Below are positions 48,601 to 61,000 of a stretch of 64,000 nucleotides of DNA, one piece after another. Source of the stretch: Mugil cephalus (taxonomy: Eukaryota > Chordata > Actinopteri > Mugiliformes > Mugilidae). Numbering within the stretch: position 1 is the first letter of the stretch; the number at the start of each line of letters is the position of its first letter. The DNA is taken from NCBI RefSeq assembly GCF_022458985.1, contig NC_061773.1:4656001-4720000 (forward strand), given 5' to 3'. The notes under the pieces are model-generated. The model was not told the DNA's origin, did no database searches, and saw only the letters and a program-made list of their open reading frames with translations. The translations under genes were made by a program, and so were the position numbers.

Positions 48601-49078
48601 TTAATATTCGTTGCGTATATTGTTCCGGCTGCTGACCTGAAACTCTGCGGCTGTATTTACCAGTGGTGCACTCTGCAGAGACGGAGTCAGAGGTCAATGC
48701 GTTACACTTGTTTAGAGTCTAGTTAAGGGTGAGGAAGCTCGTCATACTTCAAGTGCTAAAACGCTCTGATTGGTGCAATGTGATGTAATGATACTCACTA
48801 ACAGTGTCCTCCTCCTCCTCCTCCTCCTCCACCTCCTCCTCCTGAACCTCTTCATCGTCTTTGTTGGATTTGTTCGAATTGGTTTCAAAAGAGACTCCTT
48901 TCCGTATGGGTTTAGAGCTGCGTTTCTTGGCTCGCTGCTCGTTTCGTTGGCTCTCCAGAATCCGTGTGAAATGCTGCACCGCAAATTCAGCCAGGTTTGG
49001 AGGCCTGCGACGAAGAACCTCCACTGTGTATCCCTGCAGCAGCTCTTTCAAACCAGCTGGTATCTGAACATTGCTCAT
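45621..49078 (-). CDS. prkar2a: prkar2a: cAMP-dependent protein kinase type II-alpha regulatory subunit
   Basis: Binds and inhibits PKA catalytic subunits, releases them on cAMP, and docks to AKAPs. Ten coding exons on the minus strand: 48799-49078, 48637-48672, 48418-48557, 47649-47755, 47402-47555, 47183-47284, 47020-47094, 46876-46941, 46423-46561, 45621-45745. All joins keep frame; total 407 aa (human 404). The N-terminal dimerization/docking helix starts [20 protein letters not shown]. An acidic Glu run ends exon 1. A 36-nt exon 2 carries the RRVS pseudosubstrate/autophosphorylation site that defines type II. Two cyclic-nucleotide-binding domains follow, with phosphate-binding cassettes [18 protein letters not shown] and [18 protein letters not shown]. 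It ends [11 protein letters not shown] alpha is chosen over beta by overall fit and by its slc25a20/nckipsd neighbourhood; a teleost duplicate (aa/ab) cannot be told apart. Confidence 0.95.
48028..48369. mobile_element. Short non-autonomous TIR transposon (MITE), copy 1
   Basis: The left end ACCGATCAGGCATAACATT and right end TTATGGCTGATCAGTGCA are imperfect inverted repeats. The interior matches copies at 49834 and 63454. It lies in a prkar2a intron (between exons 3 and 4). The flanking TA fits a Tc1/mariner-type insertion, but the superfamily is inferred and no transposase is present. Confidence 0.7.
48811..48845 (-). repeat. GAG/GAA triplet run coding poly-Glu in prkar2a
   Basis: A near-pure run of Glu codons (interrupted by Val) near residues 78-90 of the linker between the docking domain and the RRVS site. 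Length is likely to vary between fish; the linker is known to be the least conserved part of RII proteins. Confidence 0.75.
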
Positions 49079-49458
49079 TGTTCAGGTTTAGAGGCCAGGG
49101 GCTGGGCTTTAACAGCTAACAGTTAAAACAAATAAAAACTCCAAAAGGCACGAAAACAGCTGAAATATCAAATCTCTGCATCAGTTGAACTAAATGCCCC
49201 AGACATCTGATAAACAAACTTTGTGTCTGGAACATCATCACTGGAACAAAGTGACTCCACCTCCTCCTCCTCCTCTCTGTGCACTGTATTGATTTCTTTA
49301 TTTAGCACAGCCTGTTGGAAAGTATTGACCAGGACTTTTCACATCACATGTAATTAGAGGGCTGTCGGACAGATTAAGCCTCAGAACCCGGTGATGTGGC
49401 TAAGAAACAACAGAAACAACAGATGGAGAGCACTTTTTAATTGAAATGTTTATCCTGG

Positions 49459-49604
49459 CTGTGATAGACTGGAGACCTGTCCAGGGTGAACCCCACCTCT
49501 CGCCCAATGACAGCTGGGATAGACTAAAGCAACCCTCGTGACCCTCTAGAGGACAAATGGTTATAAAACGTGAATGATTGTATGAATGATTGAATGAACG
49601 ATAG
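49459..49604 (+). mobile_element. Fish retroposon 3' tail fragment
   Basis: GACTGGAGACCTGTCCAGGG, then CGCCCAATGACAGCTGGGAT and GACCCTCTAGAGGACAAATGG, followed by a degenerate TGAATGAT tail. This is the common 3' end of a teleost SINE/LINE pair. The exact family is not resolved from memory. It is truncated and diverged. Confidence 0.65.
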
Positions 49605-49833
49605 TCGGTCCTGTGCTAGACATCTGCAAAACCAGCCACAATAAGGTAGAATAAAGGACACGAAATGGTTCTTTGCATTTCAAGTCTTTAACGAAAGGGA
49701 CCATAATCTCAACATCACGCAACTCCATATAAAAAAAAAAAAAACAGAACTACAAAAGACTAAAAGAGAATAAGTAAAAAAAAAAAAAAAAAAAAAGTTA
49801 TTATTCAAACATTAAGTAATGCCATGCTAAATT

Positions 49834-50153
49834 TATACCAATAAGGAATAACATTATGACCACCCTCCTAATATTGTGTAGGTCTCCCTTGTGCTTCCAA
49901 AACAGTTGTGACTCATGGACATGGGTCTTCTGAGGGTGTCCTGTGGTGTCTGGTGTCAGTTAGGAGGCTGGGGATTGCTGCAAGGAGTCTCATTGCTATG
50001 GGGTGGGGGTGTCTGGTCTGGTCTAGGTGGGTGCTACATGTCTAAGTAACATCCACATGAATGAACACCAGGTCCAAAAGTTTCCCAGTAGAACACAACA
50101 ACATGTTATTTAATTCACCTGTCAGTGGTCATAATGTTATGGCTGAACAGTTA
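49834..50153. mobile_element. Short non-autonomous TIR transposon (MITE), copy 2
   Basis: The left end AAGGAATAACATTATGACC pairs with the right end GGTCATAATGTTATGGCTGA. It shares the ACATCCACATGAATGAA segment with copy 1, but copies differ by indels, so they are old independent insertions. Confidence 0.75.
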
Positions 50154-51072
50154 CCAATTAGACATAGTTTCAGTCTGAGGTAGAGAATTTATTTAAAATA
50201 TTTAGACATAACAAATTGTTTTAATTCTGCATTTCAATATTCTTATTTTATTCAATCCTTGTATCATGTAATATCTTTTTTTTTTTCTTTTATTTGCCTT
50301 ATTTATTATTATGAAAGGTGCCGCTTGCTCTTTCTTTAGCTGTACCAGAAGGCGCTGGATTCCAGGATCCAGCTGGATCCCAATAGTCCAGAAATGTGAA
50401 TGATTAAAAAGACCACCAAACTTTAAGTATCAGAAAGTAGTTTTCAACCCGTTTTACCCTTTAATAACAATAATAATAATAATAATAATTTGTGTAGTAT
50501 TAACAAAACTATAAGCAAGTTGTTAAAAGAAAATGACTTGAAGACGTCCTGTTGAAGCTAAATCTGCAATCTTATGTTCAAATCAAGCACAGTACTGGCC
50601 TTAAATGTTTTGTCCCAGGAAACTGTGGCGTCAAAGATTCAAAGCTCTTTGGTTGAGAACACAAATCCTCCTATATCCTAATCCTTCTATACTTACTGCT
50701 CAGAAACCAGCACAAAACAGACAAGTTGCTTCATTTTAATATATTAGGCTTTTCCCCTCTAAATAATATTCTGTGCCTGTTTGAGCAGGCGTTTTATTTC
50801 TGGATGACAACAATAAAATCAGTCACATATAGAAATAAATGAAGAGTCAAGGCCTCTGAATGGTACTGACCTTAAACTAGAGAAATCAGAGACGACGGAA
50901 AACTAATTTCTGTAGATGGATTCTTTGTTTTATTTTCTATACATTTCATACATCATATACTCTCATTATGACTACTCTCATGGTTTCACATTAAACAAAC
51001 AGAAAGAGAAGTCTGTATAATTAGTCACTGAGTGGAGCGTGACTGTACAGGACGCAGACAGTTTAAAAGGTG

Positions 51073-51078
51073 TTTATT
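51073..51078 (-). terminator. slc25a20 polyadenylation signal (candidate)
   Basis: Minus-strand AATAAA about 450 bases past the slc25a20 stop. An alternative is at 50929-50934. Confidence 0.5.
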
Positions 51079-51432
51079 GCTGAGAGACTGGACACGCACA
51101 GCACAGCAAGATGCACCTTGTCCCTGATATGTACACCTGCTCGCAGATAACAGAAGGTAAGGCACCGCATGTTCATATCACTCCTTTTCTTATAAAAAAA
51201 CACACACGATAAACTGAAAACAAGTAAAACAAAAGGAGGGAGAACATTCGACTGTCTGTGTGTGTGTGTGCGTGTTTTCTTGTGTGTGTTTGCGTACTGG
51301 TGCCGTTAGCAGTGGTCACAACATCAGAGAGTTGAACGCTGAGCTGGTCCGAGAGGTGAATCCACGTGTTCAACAGTACCACAAGGTTTCAAAAATAATC
51401 AAACACATGATTGGAAAATTGTTAAAAATCTC

Positions 51433-51457
51433 TTGTGTGAGTGTGAGTGTGAGCGTG

Positions 51458-51488
<31 letters not shown>
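51433..51488. repeat. GTGTGA/TG microsatellite in slc25a20 3' UTR
   Basis: GTGTGA-type repeats grade into a pure TG run. A second shorter TG run is at 51254-51274. Both are within the inferred 3' UTR. Confidence 0.8.
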
Positions 51489-51525
51489 TCCTTGGATTCG
51501 GAGACGAGGCGGCGTTGAGCCTCCA

Positions 51526-54500
51526 TCACAGGTTTGGTGCTAACCAGTTTAAGAACTTCATAGCGCACTCAAATCCTAAGAAACAAGCCTGAAAAACAAG
51601 AGATAAAGAAACAAAACTGTTTAGTTTGTGTACAGAAGTGAGTATATAAAACTACTCTTTGTATCCTGTGGAAAAATGTTCAACGTTCTGCCTCCTTCAA
51701 ATGTTGCTGAGGAAGTCCACATGAACAGCCCCCCCTTGTGGTAATGGAGACCTCATAAGTTGGATTTTTCAGTAATGTCAGAGTGTGAACAGATTGTGTT
51801 TACAGAGATCTCATAACTTTAGAGTTATTTCCTTCATTAAATCTTTTCTTTCTACAGAAGCTGTAAAATGCAAATTATTACTTTTCCACATCTTGTTCTT
51901 TCAATAGTGCGTTCAAATGACTGGTTTTAGTTGTATTAATGGTCTGAGCGCTGTAATTATAAACTTAATTTAATGCAGATTACTGCACCACATCCACACA
52001 TTATGATGCTGATTTACATTCTGACACACAAGTCGAGTAACTCTTTATTGTCTTTGAACTAAACACAATGTCCATGCGTTGACGGTGAGCTGAAGGAGAA
52101 GTGAAGCACACTCACTGCGTTTGCAGGGAAAGCTCTGAGCATGACGGCGGTGAAGCCTTTATACAGAGAGGCCACACCTTCCTCCCTGATCAGCTCCCGC
52201 AGAACGTCCCGGAAGCCGTTGGGGTACTTTCCTTCAGGGGCTGAGGGAACAGATGAATTGTTAAACTCGACTGGGAAAACATTTTTTTTTCTTCCTAAAG
52301 TAGTCAAAGGCAATTTGACTTAATGATTCAGAGAAGAGAATCATCCTTATTTAGGTTTGCTGAATGCTAATCCAACCGGTAGATATCCCAACACATAGTG
52401 TTATGACATTCACATTTAAGTGAATTGAAGAACATTTGAAGAATAAAACACACACCACCCTCAAATCTTTGGGGCTATAACAGGCGGTTTAGACTTCTGC
52501 ATCAATTTGACCCTAACACTGTAGCCTGCACTACAGTCTTAACTACTAACTACTTCTTGAAGACTATAAAACAGGACATGCAAATAAATAACACTTTCAT
52601 GGCAACAGATTAACTCAGTCCCTAAAAGCAAACCTGTTTGGAAACGAGACTTGAGGACATCTGGTGGAATTGCCACAGCCCAGTTAAAGATCCCAGCCAT
52701 TCCTCCAGCAAACAGGATACTGGGCACGCTGAGCTCACTGTGGCTGAAAAGCAGAAGGAACAGGTCCACATGCTCAGAGGTCTTTTTATTTACGCAGAGT
52801 CATAAATACTGCGAAGAAGAGCATCGTTTAATATTTAATATTCACCTCTTTCCGGCTGGTGTGAGGAGGTTCTTCAACCACTCGTAAGACATGAAGTACA
52901 TCCCACTCGCTGGAACGTCTGAGTCACAAAGAAAAGAAAAGGAAAGAGGTCACTTGAGTTGAATAAAAATTACATTTATTACATAATTAATAAATATATA
53001 TAAGAAATTAAATTTAGTTTTACGTAATTGTATGTGAGTAAATGTACTGATTAGGCAGCGATTTCAAGTAAACTCACACTATACATGTAAAAACACCCTA
53101 GAGTGTTATCGAAGGACATCACTGTTTTACTTTTGTAAAAATTTACAATTTTTTTAAATTTTCATTTAGAAAATCAAGATAAATGATTTTAACACATATA
53201 AATCATTGCCCTTAAGTGGTAAACAAGTGTAAACATGTATTTACACCATTAGAACATAAGCGTTGATTCAGGCACTTGTCAACATTATCACATTAGACAA
53301 CGTTAAACCACTTCTTCATGGTACCTAATAAAGCAGTTACACTCAGTGTTCATGCAGAGGTGGACCTAGCAGACCACATCTGGTCAGATCTGAGAGGATC
53401 AGATCTGAGAATGTTTCCTTGATCTTCACTGATTGACTGAATGAAAACCACATCCCTCTAAACCTCACTGAGGCACGGGGACGCAAAAACAAAAACACAT
53501 CTATCACAACATATTTAAATTTAATAAACTGTGCGACAAATGAATGCTCGATTACTTTAAGAGAGTTCCATGAGTCCGAATGAACACAGGCCTGATGAGG
53601 TTGTTACCAACCTCACAACAACAGATTGTTATTCACCATCTCACTTGTAGTCTTCAGAGCGAGTCGATACTCAAAGCAGAACACTTTTTAACCAAAAACC
53701 AAAAATTCTGAAACATTTTGCAAAAGAAAGCTCCACGTGAAATTAAATGTCATGTTCACGCTACCAGAAAACAGTTCACTGCTGACGTGTCACTAAAGAG
53801 CTGAAACCACGTCACATCTGTAGCACAGCGAGAAGTGTCGGTCGGCTGTTTGTAGCTTCATTTCGGCAGCTTCCATTAAAAGTTATCTGTAGGTTGTTGT
53901 CATTAAGTACTTTCCCATAAGACATTGAAATGGTTTTAACTTTTGAATGCAGTCAGGCAGGACACAAACACAGTTCCATGGACATTCAATATGAGGTTCA
54001 ACAGAAAGTGGTAGTAGCGAGAGAACGTACCTCTCATGAGGGTGAGAGCTGTGCCTTTGTAGATTCCTCTGATTCCAGAGTCTCTGTACAGCTGTTTGAC
54101 GCAGTCCATGGGTCCTGCATACTTCACCTCTCCTGTTGTGTGCTGAATCTGCAAACGCACACACATAGACATTATTTTACACTCTGTAGCTTTTATGCTC
54201 AACAGGAGTGTCCCAGAGCTACTTCATCTTGTGTGATCAACTCTTCAGTTAACAGATTAGATCCTGCATATGACCTCTGACCTGTAGGAGACATTTGATG
54301 CGTTCTCCGGGAGCCATGATGGCCGTGGTGAACACACCAGACAACATCCCTGCAGCAAACAGCTGTGGATACCTGCAGGAGAAGAGAGAGAGAGAGAGAG
54401 AGAGAGAAAGAGGCTGACACATGTATGAGCAACTATCGGCAGAGTGTTTGGAACGATGAAGTAAAGATACGACCGCCTGCCACAGAGCCATCACCTACGT

Positions 54501-55683
54501 AAGGATATCATCAGAGTCTCTCTGTTGTAGTTTCTTTCCCAGGCCAAATCCAAAGAAACAGACAGCAAACATGGGCGTGACTCCAATGATTGGGGCTGCC
54601 ATTCCCTTATAGAGTCCTTTCACACCCTGGGAGGGAAGAAGAAGAAGACCGGGAAACACAGATGAGATGCAGGAAAGAAACCCTGCACAATGACGTACGG
54701 AGCCGGATGCGCACTCACCTCTTTGGCCAAGGTCTTTTTAAAACAATCAATGGTCCCGGCATAAATGAGGCTCTCTCCAGGTTTGGGTTTGGGTTGAGTC
54801 TGTAAACGCACCTGAGATACAAAGACGATGCAGTGTGTACGTTTCTAGTTCACACACAAATTCTCAATAAAAAGGTTAGCCACTTGCTTAATAACGTGTT
54901 TTATGCATGGATTCAAAAGGTTTTTTGAGAGGTTGAAGTGAACACACAAACAAACACACACAAATGTGTTTATGGTTGTGTGCATATGTATAAATAAATA
55001 ATTAACAAAACCCAGCGATTTGTATGCAGCACTTATCTTTCTCCAGACTGTATCAGTGTCTGACTTTACAGCTTGTTTGTCCAGCTCCACATGCAAACAC
55101 TCCACATGCAAATCACACAAACCCTGCTGGTCCACAATTAATAATCTATTCTGAACCCACCCAAAATGCAAATGTAGCATTTCTGAGAAATTATTCATTT
55201 GTATTTGTGGTGCAAACTCAGTTTATCTGCAACCTGACCTATTTATCAGTCCGGTTTACCGAATCAAAAGCACTGAGCTAATCAGTGTGGGCTCATGGAG
55301 TGGACACATTTCTGCATAAAGGTGAGGTCTCTGCCTGACCAGGAGGCCTTAAAGGCAGCATTAAGCTGACTCAACCTGGATGTAGGTCAAAGGCTGCAGC
55401 AGCTGAGCTCACACCCGGAGCTCTCTGCGGTAACACACCAAACAATGCACGCTGATGACTCAAGTAAGAGGGGATAAATACATAAATACATGTTGGTCAG
55501 TGGTCACCGGTTGTCTGTAGTGGTCCCGGATGACCTGATTACTTCCTGACGTAACGCAATGACAAATCGTGCTTTATTTACTTTAATGGTGTCTAGTGGA
55601 TGTCCGGCAAATACGAGGCAAACACCCCCAAAGCCTCCAGCGAAGAAGTTCTTCAGAGGACTGATCGGCTGCTGTTTAGACAT
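51526..55683 (-). CDS. slc25a20: slc25a20: mitochondrial carnitine/acylcarnitine carrier (CACT)
   Basis: Inner-membrane antiporter that imports acylcarnitines for beta-oxidation in exchange for free carnitine. Nine coding exons on the minus strand: 55582-55683, 54719-54811, 54499-54626, 54282-54372, 54031-54148, 52846-52918, 52634-52743, 52116-52240, 51526-51588; all GT/AG and in frame; 300 aa (human 301). Three repeats of about 100 residues carry the mitochondrial-carrier signatures PLDTIK, PGERIK and PPDVLK, in the forms typical of CACT ([19 protein letters not shown]). The start [17 protein letters not shown] matches the family start. At the 3' end of exon 3 the donor must be at AC|GTAGGT: a read-through would meet an immediate stop. 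Confidence 0.96.
52919..54030. other. slc25a20 intron 5
   Basis: AT-rich intron of 1.1 kb. Nothing recognisable was found in it. Confidence 0.7.
54812..55581. other. slc25a20 intron 1
   Basis: Spans 0.77 kb between the first two coding exons. Only a short CACACAAA-rich stretch near 54940-54962 stands out. Confidence 0.7.
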
Positions 55684-56594
55684 GTTTACTTTTCGCTCTG
55701 CGGGAACAAAAACACGAAAACAACGAATTAAATAAACAGAAACACGGTGAGAAATCACTAAACAAATCAACAACAAAACAAGACAAACAACTAACCTGTT
55801 CAGCTTTTCTTCCAGGAAGATATGTGTGGTGCTACTATCACTCCAGTCAGCTGAACCTTTCACCCACTTAGTTACCCGGAACTGTTTCACTGTGACACCA
55901 CCCCGGTACGTCTCTATGGTACGTCTCCGTTGGATGTCCGGGTGAAAACTTTTAATTATTCAATTATTAAAACACTGCATTATTGCTATCTATCAATTGT
56001 TTTGTTTGTTTGTTTTTTCACACGATGTTTTTTAAAACTGCCTTTATTTGGTATTATTATTTATCTATTTTTATACACCTCATATTGTTTGGACTTCATT
56101 GTAGACAGCAAAGGAAGAATTTCATTGTACAGGAAAACATGTTAATGCAGTTATGATTATTTTGACAAATCATTTTTGAAATGAGGTTTATTTTAAATCT
56201 GTGTTTCTAAATTTCATTTACTTACTCGTCTCATGTTTCATCCATCCGTATTAAATTAATTATTAATAAAGAAGTGTATTTTCAAAATTAAAATTAACGA
56301 CAAAAAAGCCACAATAAAATGAATCAATTTCCAATGCCCAGCATTTTTCTAATAAGTTGCATTGAAATGGAAAATGGAACAAAAAAAAGGTAAACACATA
56401 AAGTCAAATTAATAAATGAATAAAACTTGCCTGTGCTAATTTTGCTGCCAAAACTCAAGAGTATAATAGTGTGACAAACATGTTCACATAATTTTTTAAT
56501 TGAAGTTCTATCGTGTTGTAAATTTTACCAAAATATAACCACCACATGTTCAACAAGAAATCTGACAAAACAAGTTCCACTGTTAAAATATAGC
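55684..56594. other. slc25a20 upstream region and intergenic DNA
   Basis: GC content falls sharply after about 55930, so the slc25a20 5' UTR/promoter probably lies within 55684-55930. No TATA box was seen. The rest is AT-rich without features. Confidence 0.5.
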
Positions 56595-56600
56595 TTTATT
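56595..56600 (-). terminator. nckipsd polyadenylation signal (candidate)
   Basis: Minus-strand AATAAA about 1.48 kb past the nckipsd stop. The 3' UTR length is inferred from it. Confidence 0.45.
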
Positions 56601-57216
56601 AGTTTTATTATGACACAGCCGCAGCACTTTTGCAGACAATGTTAACCATGGAGAGGTTCAACACTCACACACACAAACACATACACGCACTGTAAACAGA
56701 AACGCAATTTAGTCAAAAAAAGAACACTTGGATGTGAACTAAAATATGATATCAGTTGCGTCAGCCTTCTATGTCAGGGACAAAATCAGAGCGGGTAAAG
56801 TGTACAATGGGAGAACAACATCACAACGTTAATGAGGGAATGAAGGATGGTACATTTCACTGTTAAATTATTAAAAACATACAAGGAGAACAAATAAATT
56901 CCCTGCATTTTCCTCTTCTTCCATTTTGATTTTCAGTCAGACAATGAGACTAGAACACTGACTAATGCATTATCTCAGATAATAAACACTGTTCCTCTCC
57001 ACGAAGCCACAGCTTATGGCGGCTAAGACTTAGCACTTGACAGCAAGTTGTTATAAAGCCGTAGTGCAGCACAGTTACTTTGAATCTGTAAACAGTCAAC
57101 AGACAACTTCTTATTTTGTAGAATTGCATTTGCAGGTACAGAGATTATTTTAAAGTGTCAGAAAAGCCAAAGGTACCGGAGAGAAATGATGCAGCCACAG
57201 GAGGGAGACTCGATAT

Positions 57217-57254
<38 letters not shown>

Positions 57255-58083
57255 TCAGCTACAAGCTTAGTAACGATAACGCATGAGTCAGGATGTGCTT
57301 TTCTCACTAGACTAATATTAAACTCGTTCAAGTGGTTTCTGCTTGCCTTTAATTTGTATGATCAACAAGGGGAAGGAAGTAGGATGTCAGTTTTAAGAGC
57401 ACGGTACTCTACAAAGAAAATAATACTCTCAGTAACACACAGTAGTTTGGTCCCACTGAAAGGGAAGCACATAAAGGTTCAAAGTATTCTCTCAATGTTG
57501 AAATAATGGCACTGATACGTGTACTATAACTACAGATTTGCCTCTCTGTAACAAATCTTTCCATTTTCTCTGAAATTAGTTTGATTAAAGTAAAGTTTTG
57601 CCTTGATCACTGTTACTTTATTTTCAAAAGTACATGCAGTTAGTCCATGTAAGGTTCAGAAAGACATTATTGCTAAGAATTCATTTGAGTACAGCTTCAA
57701 GGTTTGGCCTATATTTTGGCTATTTTTCATTTTTAAGTACGATTAAAACCTCGCAAGGTTTTTTTTTTATTGTTATTTTAGTCCGAGTTTCTCCTCTTCT
57801 TAAACACCCCAAATAAACATCACACCCATTATTCAAATCAAATGTCTTTAAGAATGAAGCAGCTGTGAAACCAGTAAGGATCTTTCTGAAATAAACATCA
57901 CATGCAGGCTGCGGCCCTGGACTACAAGTTCAGAAAGACACTGGCAAAACTGGTTCTCTCAGCACAGGCTGGCACAGAATCTAACTCGCCCTCAGACATC
58001 GGTTCCTCCTCTTTCAAGCTTTATCGTACCTCCCTGCAGCAGACGGGAGCAGACTACAGTGTGTGAGCATGATACTGATAAGG
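56601..58083 (-). other. nckipsd: nckipsd 3' UTR (inferred)
   Basis: Non-coding stretch between the nckipsd stop and the AATAAA at 56595. It carries a CTG repeat (57218-57250, sense strand) and several T-rich runs. Confidence 0.5.
57218..57250 (-). repeat. CTG trinucleotide repeat (11 units) in nckipsd 3' UTR
   Basis: Eleven uninterrupted CAG on the plus strand, that is CTG in the nckipsd sense direction. It lies within the inferred 3' UTR. A plus-strand ORF here reads poly-Ser and is not credible as a gene. Confidence 0.85.
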
Positions 58084-61000
58084 TTAGTCCTGGTTCTCAC
58101 AGATCTGTGGGAACTCCTTGTAGATCTGCTGTACAATTAGCTTATCCATCTGTTTCGCTGTTGCGCTCCCTTCATCCTCTCCCGGATCTTCCTCCTCCCT
58201 GAGAATCCTCTGCAGCACCCCCTGCAGGTCAGACAGGCGGTGCTTGTGCTCGAGGTAATCCGTCGAGCGAATGATGGAGTGCATAAGGGAGAGATACTCC
58301 ATCCGCAGCTACACAAGGGGAGCAAAGAGAAATGACTATGTTCAGGTAAGAAATCATTGATACAGCAGATATCGCTACAGGTAGTGGACTGATTATTCTT
58401 ATTCTTCATCTAAACAGCCAGCTTTGCTCCGTTTAAAATGCCTACCAGCATCTCTAAAGCCAGAGTAATTGATCATATCAGACACTGTGCACTGTACCCG
58501 TGTCTCACCTTATCTCCGGGTGAAAGGTCAGATATTTGTCGAACAGCTATATCGATCATCACCATCATGTCTGTGCGGTAAAAGATGTCCGCGGTGTCTC
58601 GGTCGGCGAACACGTCCTGCAGAAACTTGAGCACCGAGTGCGGTGCGGGCGGGGTGTGTTTGAACATACACACGGGGTCGTCTGGAGGGGAGAAGGGGAA
58701 GTATTTTATTAGGCATAAAAGTAACTCGGCACTTTGTTCTAAAAAAAAAAAAACAGGAAATATGACAAAAAATGGTATTCACCGCCTCTGTTCAGAAGCA
58801 GCAGCACTTTCTCTGACAGGATCTTCACATTTTTCTTCTTCAGCTCGTCCATGATCACGTTGTTGCTGGGCGCTGAACGACACAGGCAAGACACAGAGAG
58901 AGTACTTATGATGAGTGAAAAGAAGTCTAGCATGTCATCGAAACGAAAAATCTGTAAAAGCACCGAAAAAAGTAAACTCTCATTTATGTTGGTCAACTTG
59001 TATGAAACCAGACACTGGAACTGAAACCTTCATCTGTTTCAGCTGTACATTTCCTGACTCTATGGCTCATCACAGTGCTGCTAAAAAAAAAACAAAAAAA
59101 AAACTTGATGTTGTTGTCACCTGTGTGGTGCAGGTTGAATGACAGCAGGAGGTTCAGGAAAATGTCAGGCAGTTGCTCCGTGGGATCAGAGGGAAGGCCG
59201 TCCTCCACCACACCCAGCAGAAACTGAACAAAGTCAGCATTCAAGTGTTCTGAAAGCAGGGATTAGAACTCTATAATCACTTCAAGCTAAGTCCCTTTGA
59301 TACACATATTAAGCCACATGTCAACCTTCTATGTATGTTGACAATAAACAGTTCATCTGTCAGATATAATGGAAAATGCATGGTCACGTAGCTTTATATA
59401 ATAACAAAATAATAGATCATACCGTAGTGATGATATGGCACCTGCTCGCCCATTGAGAATATCATAGTAAGCACCAAAGCTGTGTAGCACATCTTCTGGT
59501 GTTCTGGTGGAAACATACACAGAAACATGACTCAGAGTAAAAATATGAATTAATTTGAAGATAATAAACCGGAGACGGTTACTATTCGTCACCTTGAATG
59601 TCGGTCTGCAGGTCCCTGGCCAGCTCCATGGGGAGGATGGAGTTGTGCAGGGTTGAGATGAGAGTGGCGTCCAGGCTGCACATCGCCCCGAACACTTTGA
59701 GCAGCAGCAGCCGCAAAGACACGCGGTGCTCCTGCAGGAGGGCAACAACGAGCCGGTCTCAACCAGACACACACAAACGTGTAATAATACTACAGCGATG
59801 GGGGTTCAACTGAGATCGAGGCTATTTGAGATAAAAACCGAGAACATTGTTCGTCACCTAAGTTTGAACTGAACAATAATAACAGGGTAAAGTGGCAGAT
59901 TATATAAAAATGAAAGCTGTTCTTTTAAAGCCATCACTGTTTTTCTCTTAATAAAATCTTACCATCTGATAGTATGACACCAGAGACAGCACGTTCTCAC
60001 AGTGGTTGGACTTGCACATCCTCTTACACACCTCTGGTTCAGCATCGGTCTGAGGGTGCGAGCAGATTTTATTTGTTACAGCAGTGATATAATAACATCC
60101 TAACTATGTAACTTCATAATCTATGATCAGCTGTGGTCTCGCCACCAGATTAAAGCCCATTAACGTCCCAGCCCTGATGTGAGTTTTCGTCAGGACACAG
60201 TGCCAACAACGATCATTCAGCAGCCTGAATTGTTTCCAGATTCAGTCCTTAAACACCCAATCGGATTTGTGGAGTCGTCTAAGCCGCTCTGATCCTATCA
60301 GACGTGTCTGGTGTTTACAACACAACATCTGGACGGGTCCTGGGTTCACAGATTCATCCCAGTCAAAACGTTCATGTTATGATGACAATAACAAACCTTT
60401 ACGCTCTCTAGTCTATAATTTATGAGGAATTAGTGGTCTGATATTTTACATGAACCCCCTGTCCTATTATTACACAATAATTTGATGTGATGATTTTATT
60501 CCGGTTTCACTTCCATCAGTCTATTGTGAACATGCTGTGTACTGTGATCAGCATCATACCAGTATCTTCAGCAGCTCCTCCAGGTAGCAGGCGATGAGAG
60601 CGTGGTCCTCGTGAAGCGCCCAGCTGCGCTGCTGGGAATCGTCGCGGTGACGGGCGAGGTCGCTGAAGATCACCTCCAGACGCTGTTCATCGTGACACAC
60701 CTGGCCCTGCGGCAGCGCTGCACTCAGGTCCTACAGAGACAGAAAAAAAACATCAAACAACCACAGTATCTGTTTCGTTGACATTAAACATCACAAGTCA
60801 AAATATGGTTATTTTTAGATTTTTAGATTAACTGAGACATGTGGGTGGGGGTGGGTCTAGCTAGTTTTAAACAACAACCTCTTTACGGTGCCTGCAGAAG
60901 TGTATTAAGGGACATTCAGATAAGTGGGGGCTGTGCAACAAACTGCAAACATGTCGCTGGGGTATTCACATTTCATTAGATTGCTAGACCTATCGCCTGT

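Larger units (their letters stand above)
49079..51072. other. Intergenic region prkar2a to slc25a20
   Basis: No gene seen. It contains the prkar2a upstream region, a short retroposon tail (49459-49604), A-runs near 49730 and 49780, a MITE (49834-50153) and an ATA run near 50467-50490. Confidence 0.7.

Noticed and set aside
57186-57506. Plus-strand ORF with poly-Ser
   Set aside because: It is the frame of the CAG repeat in antisense to the nckipsd 3' UTR; no other support.
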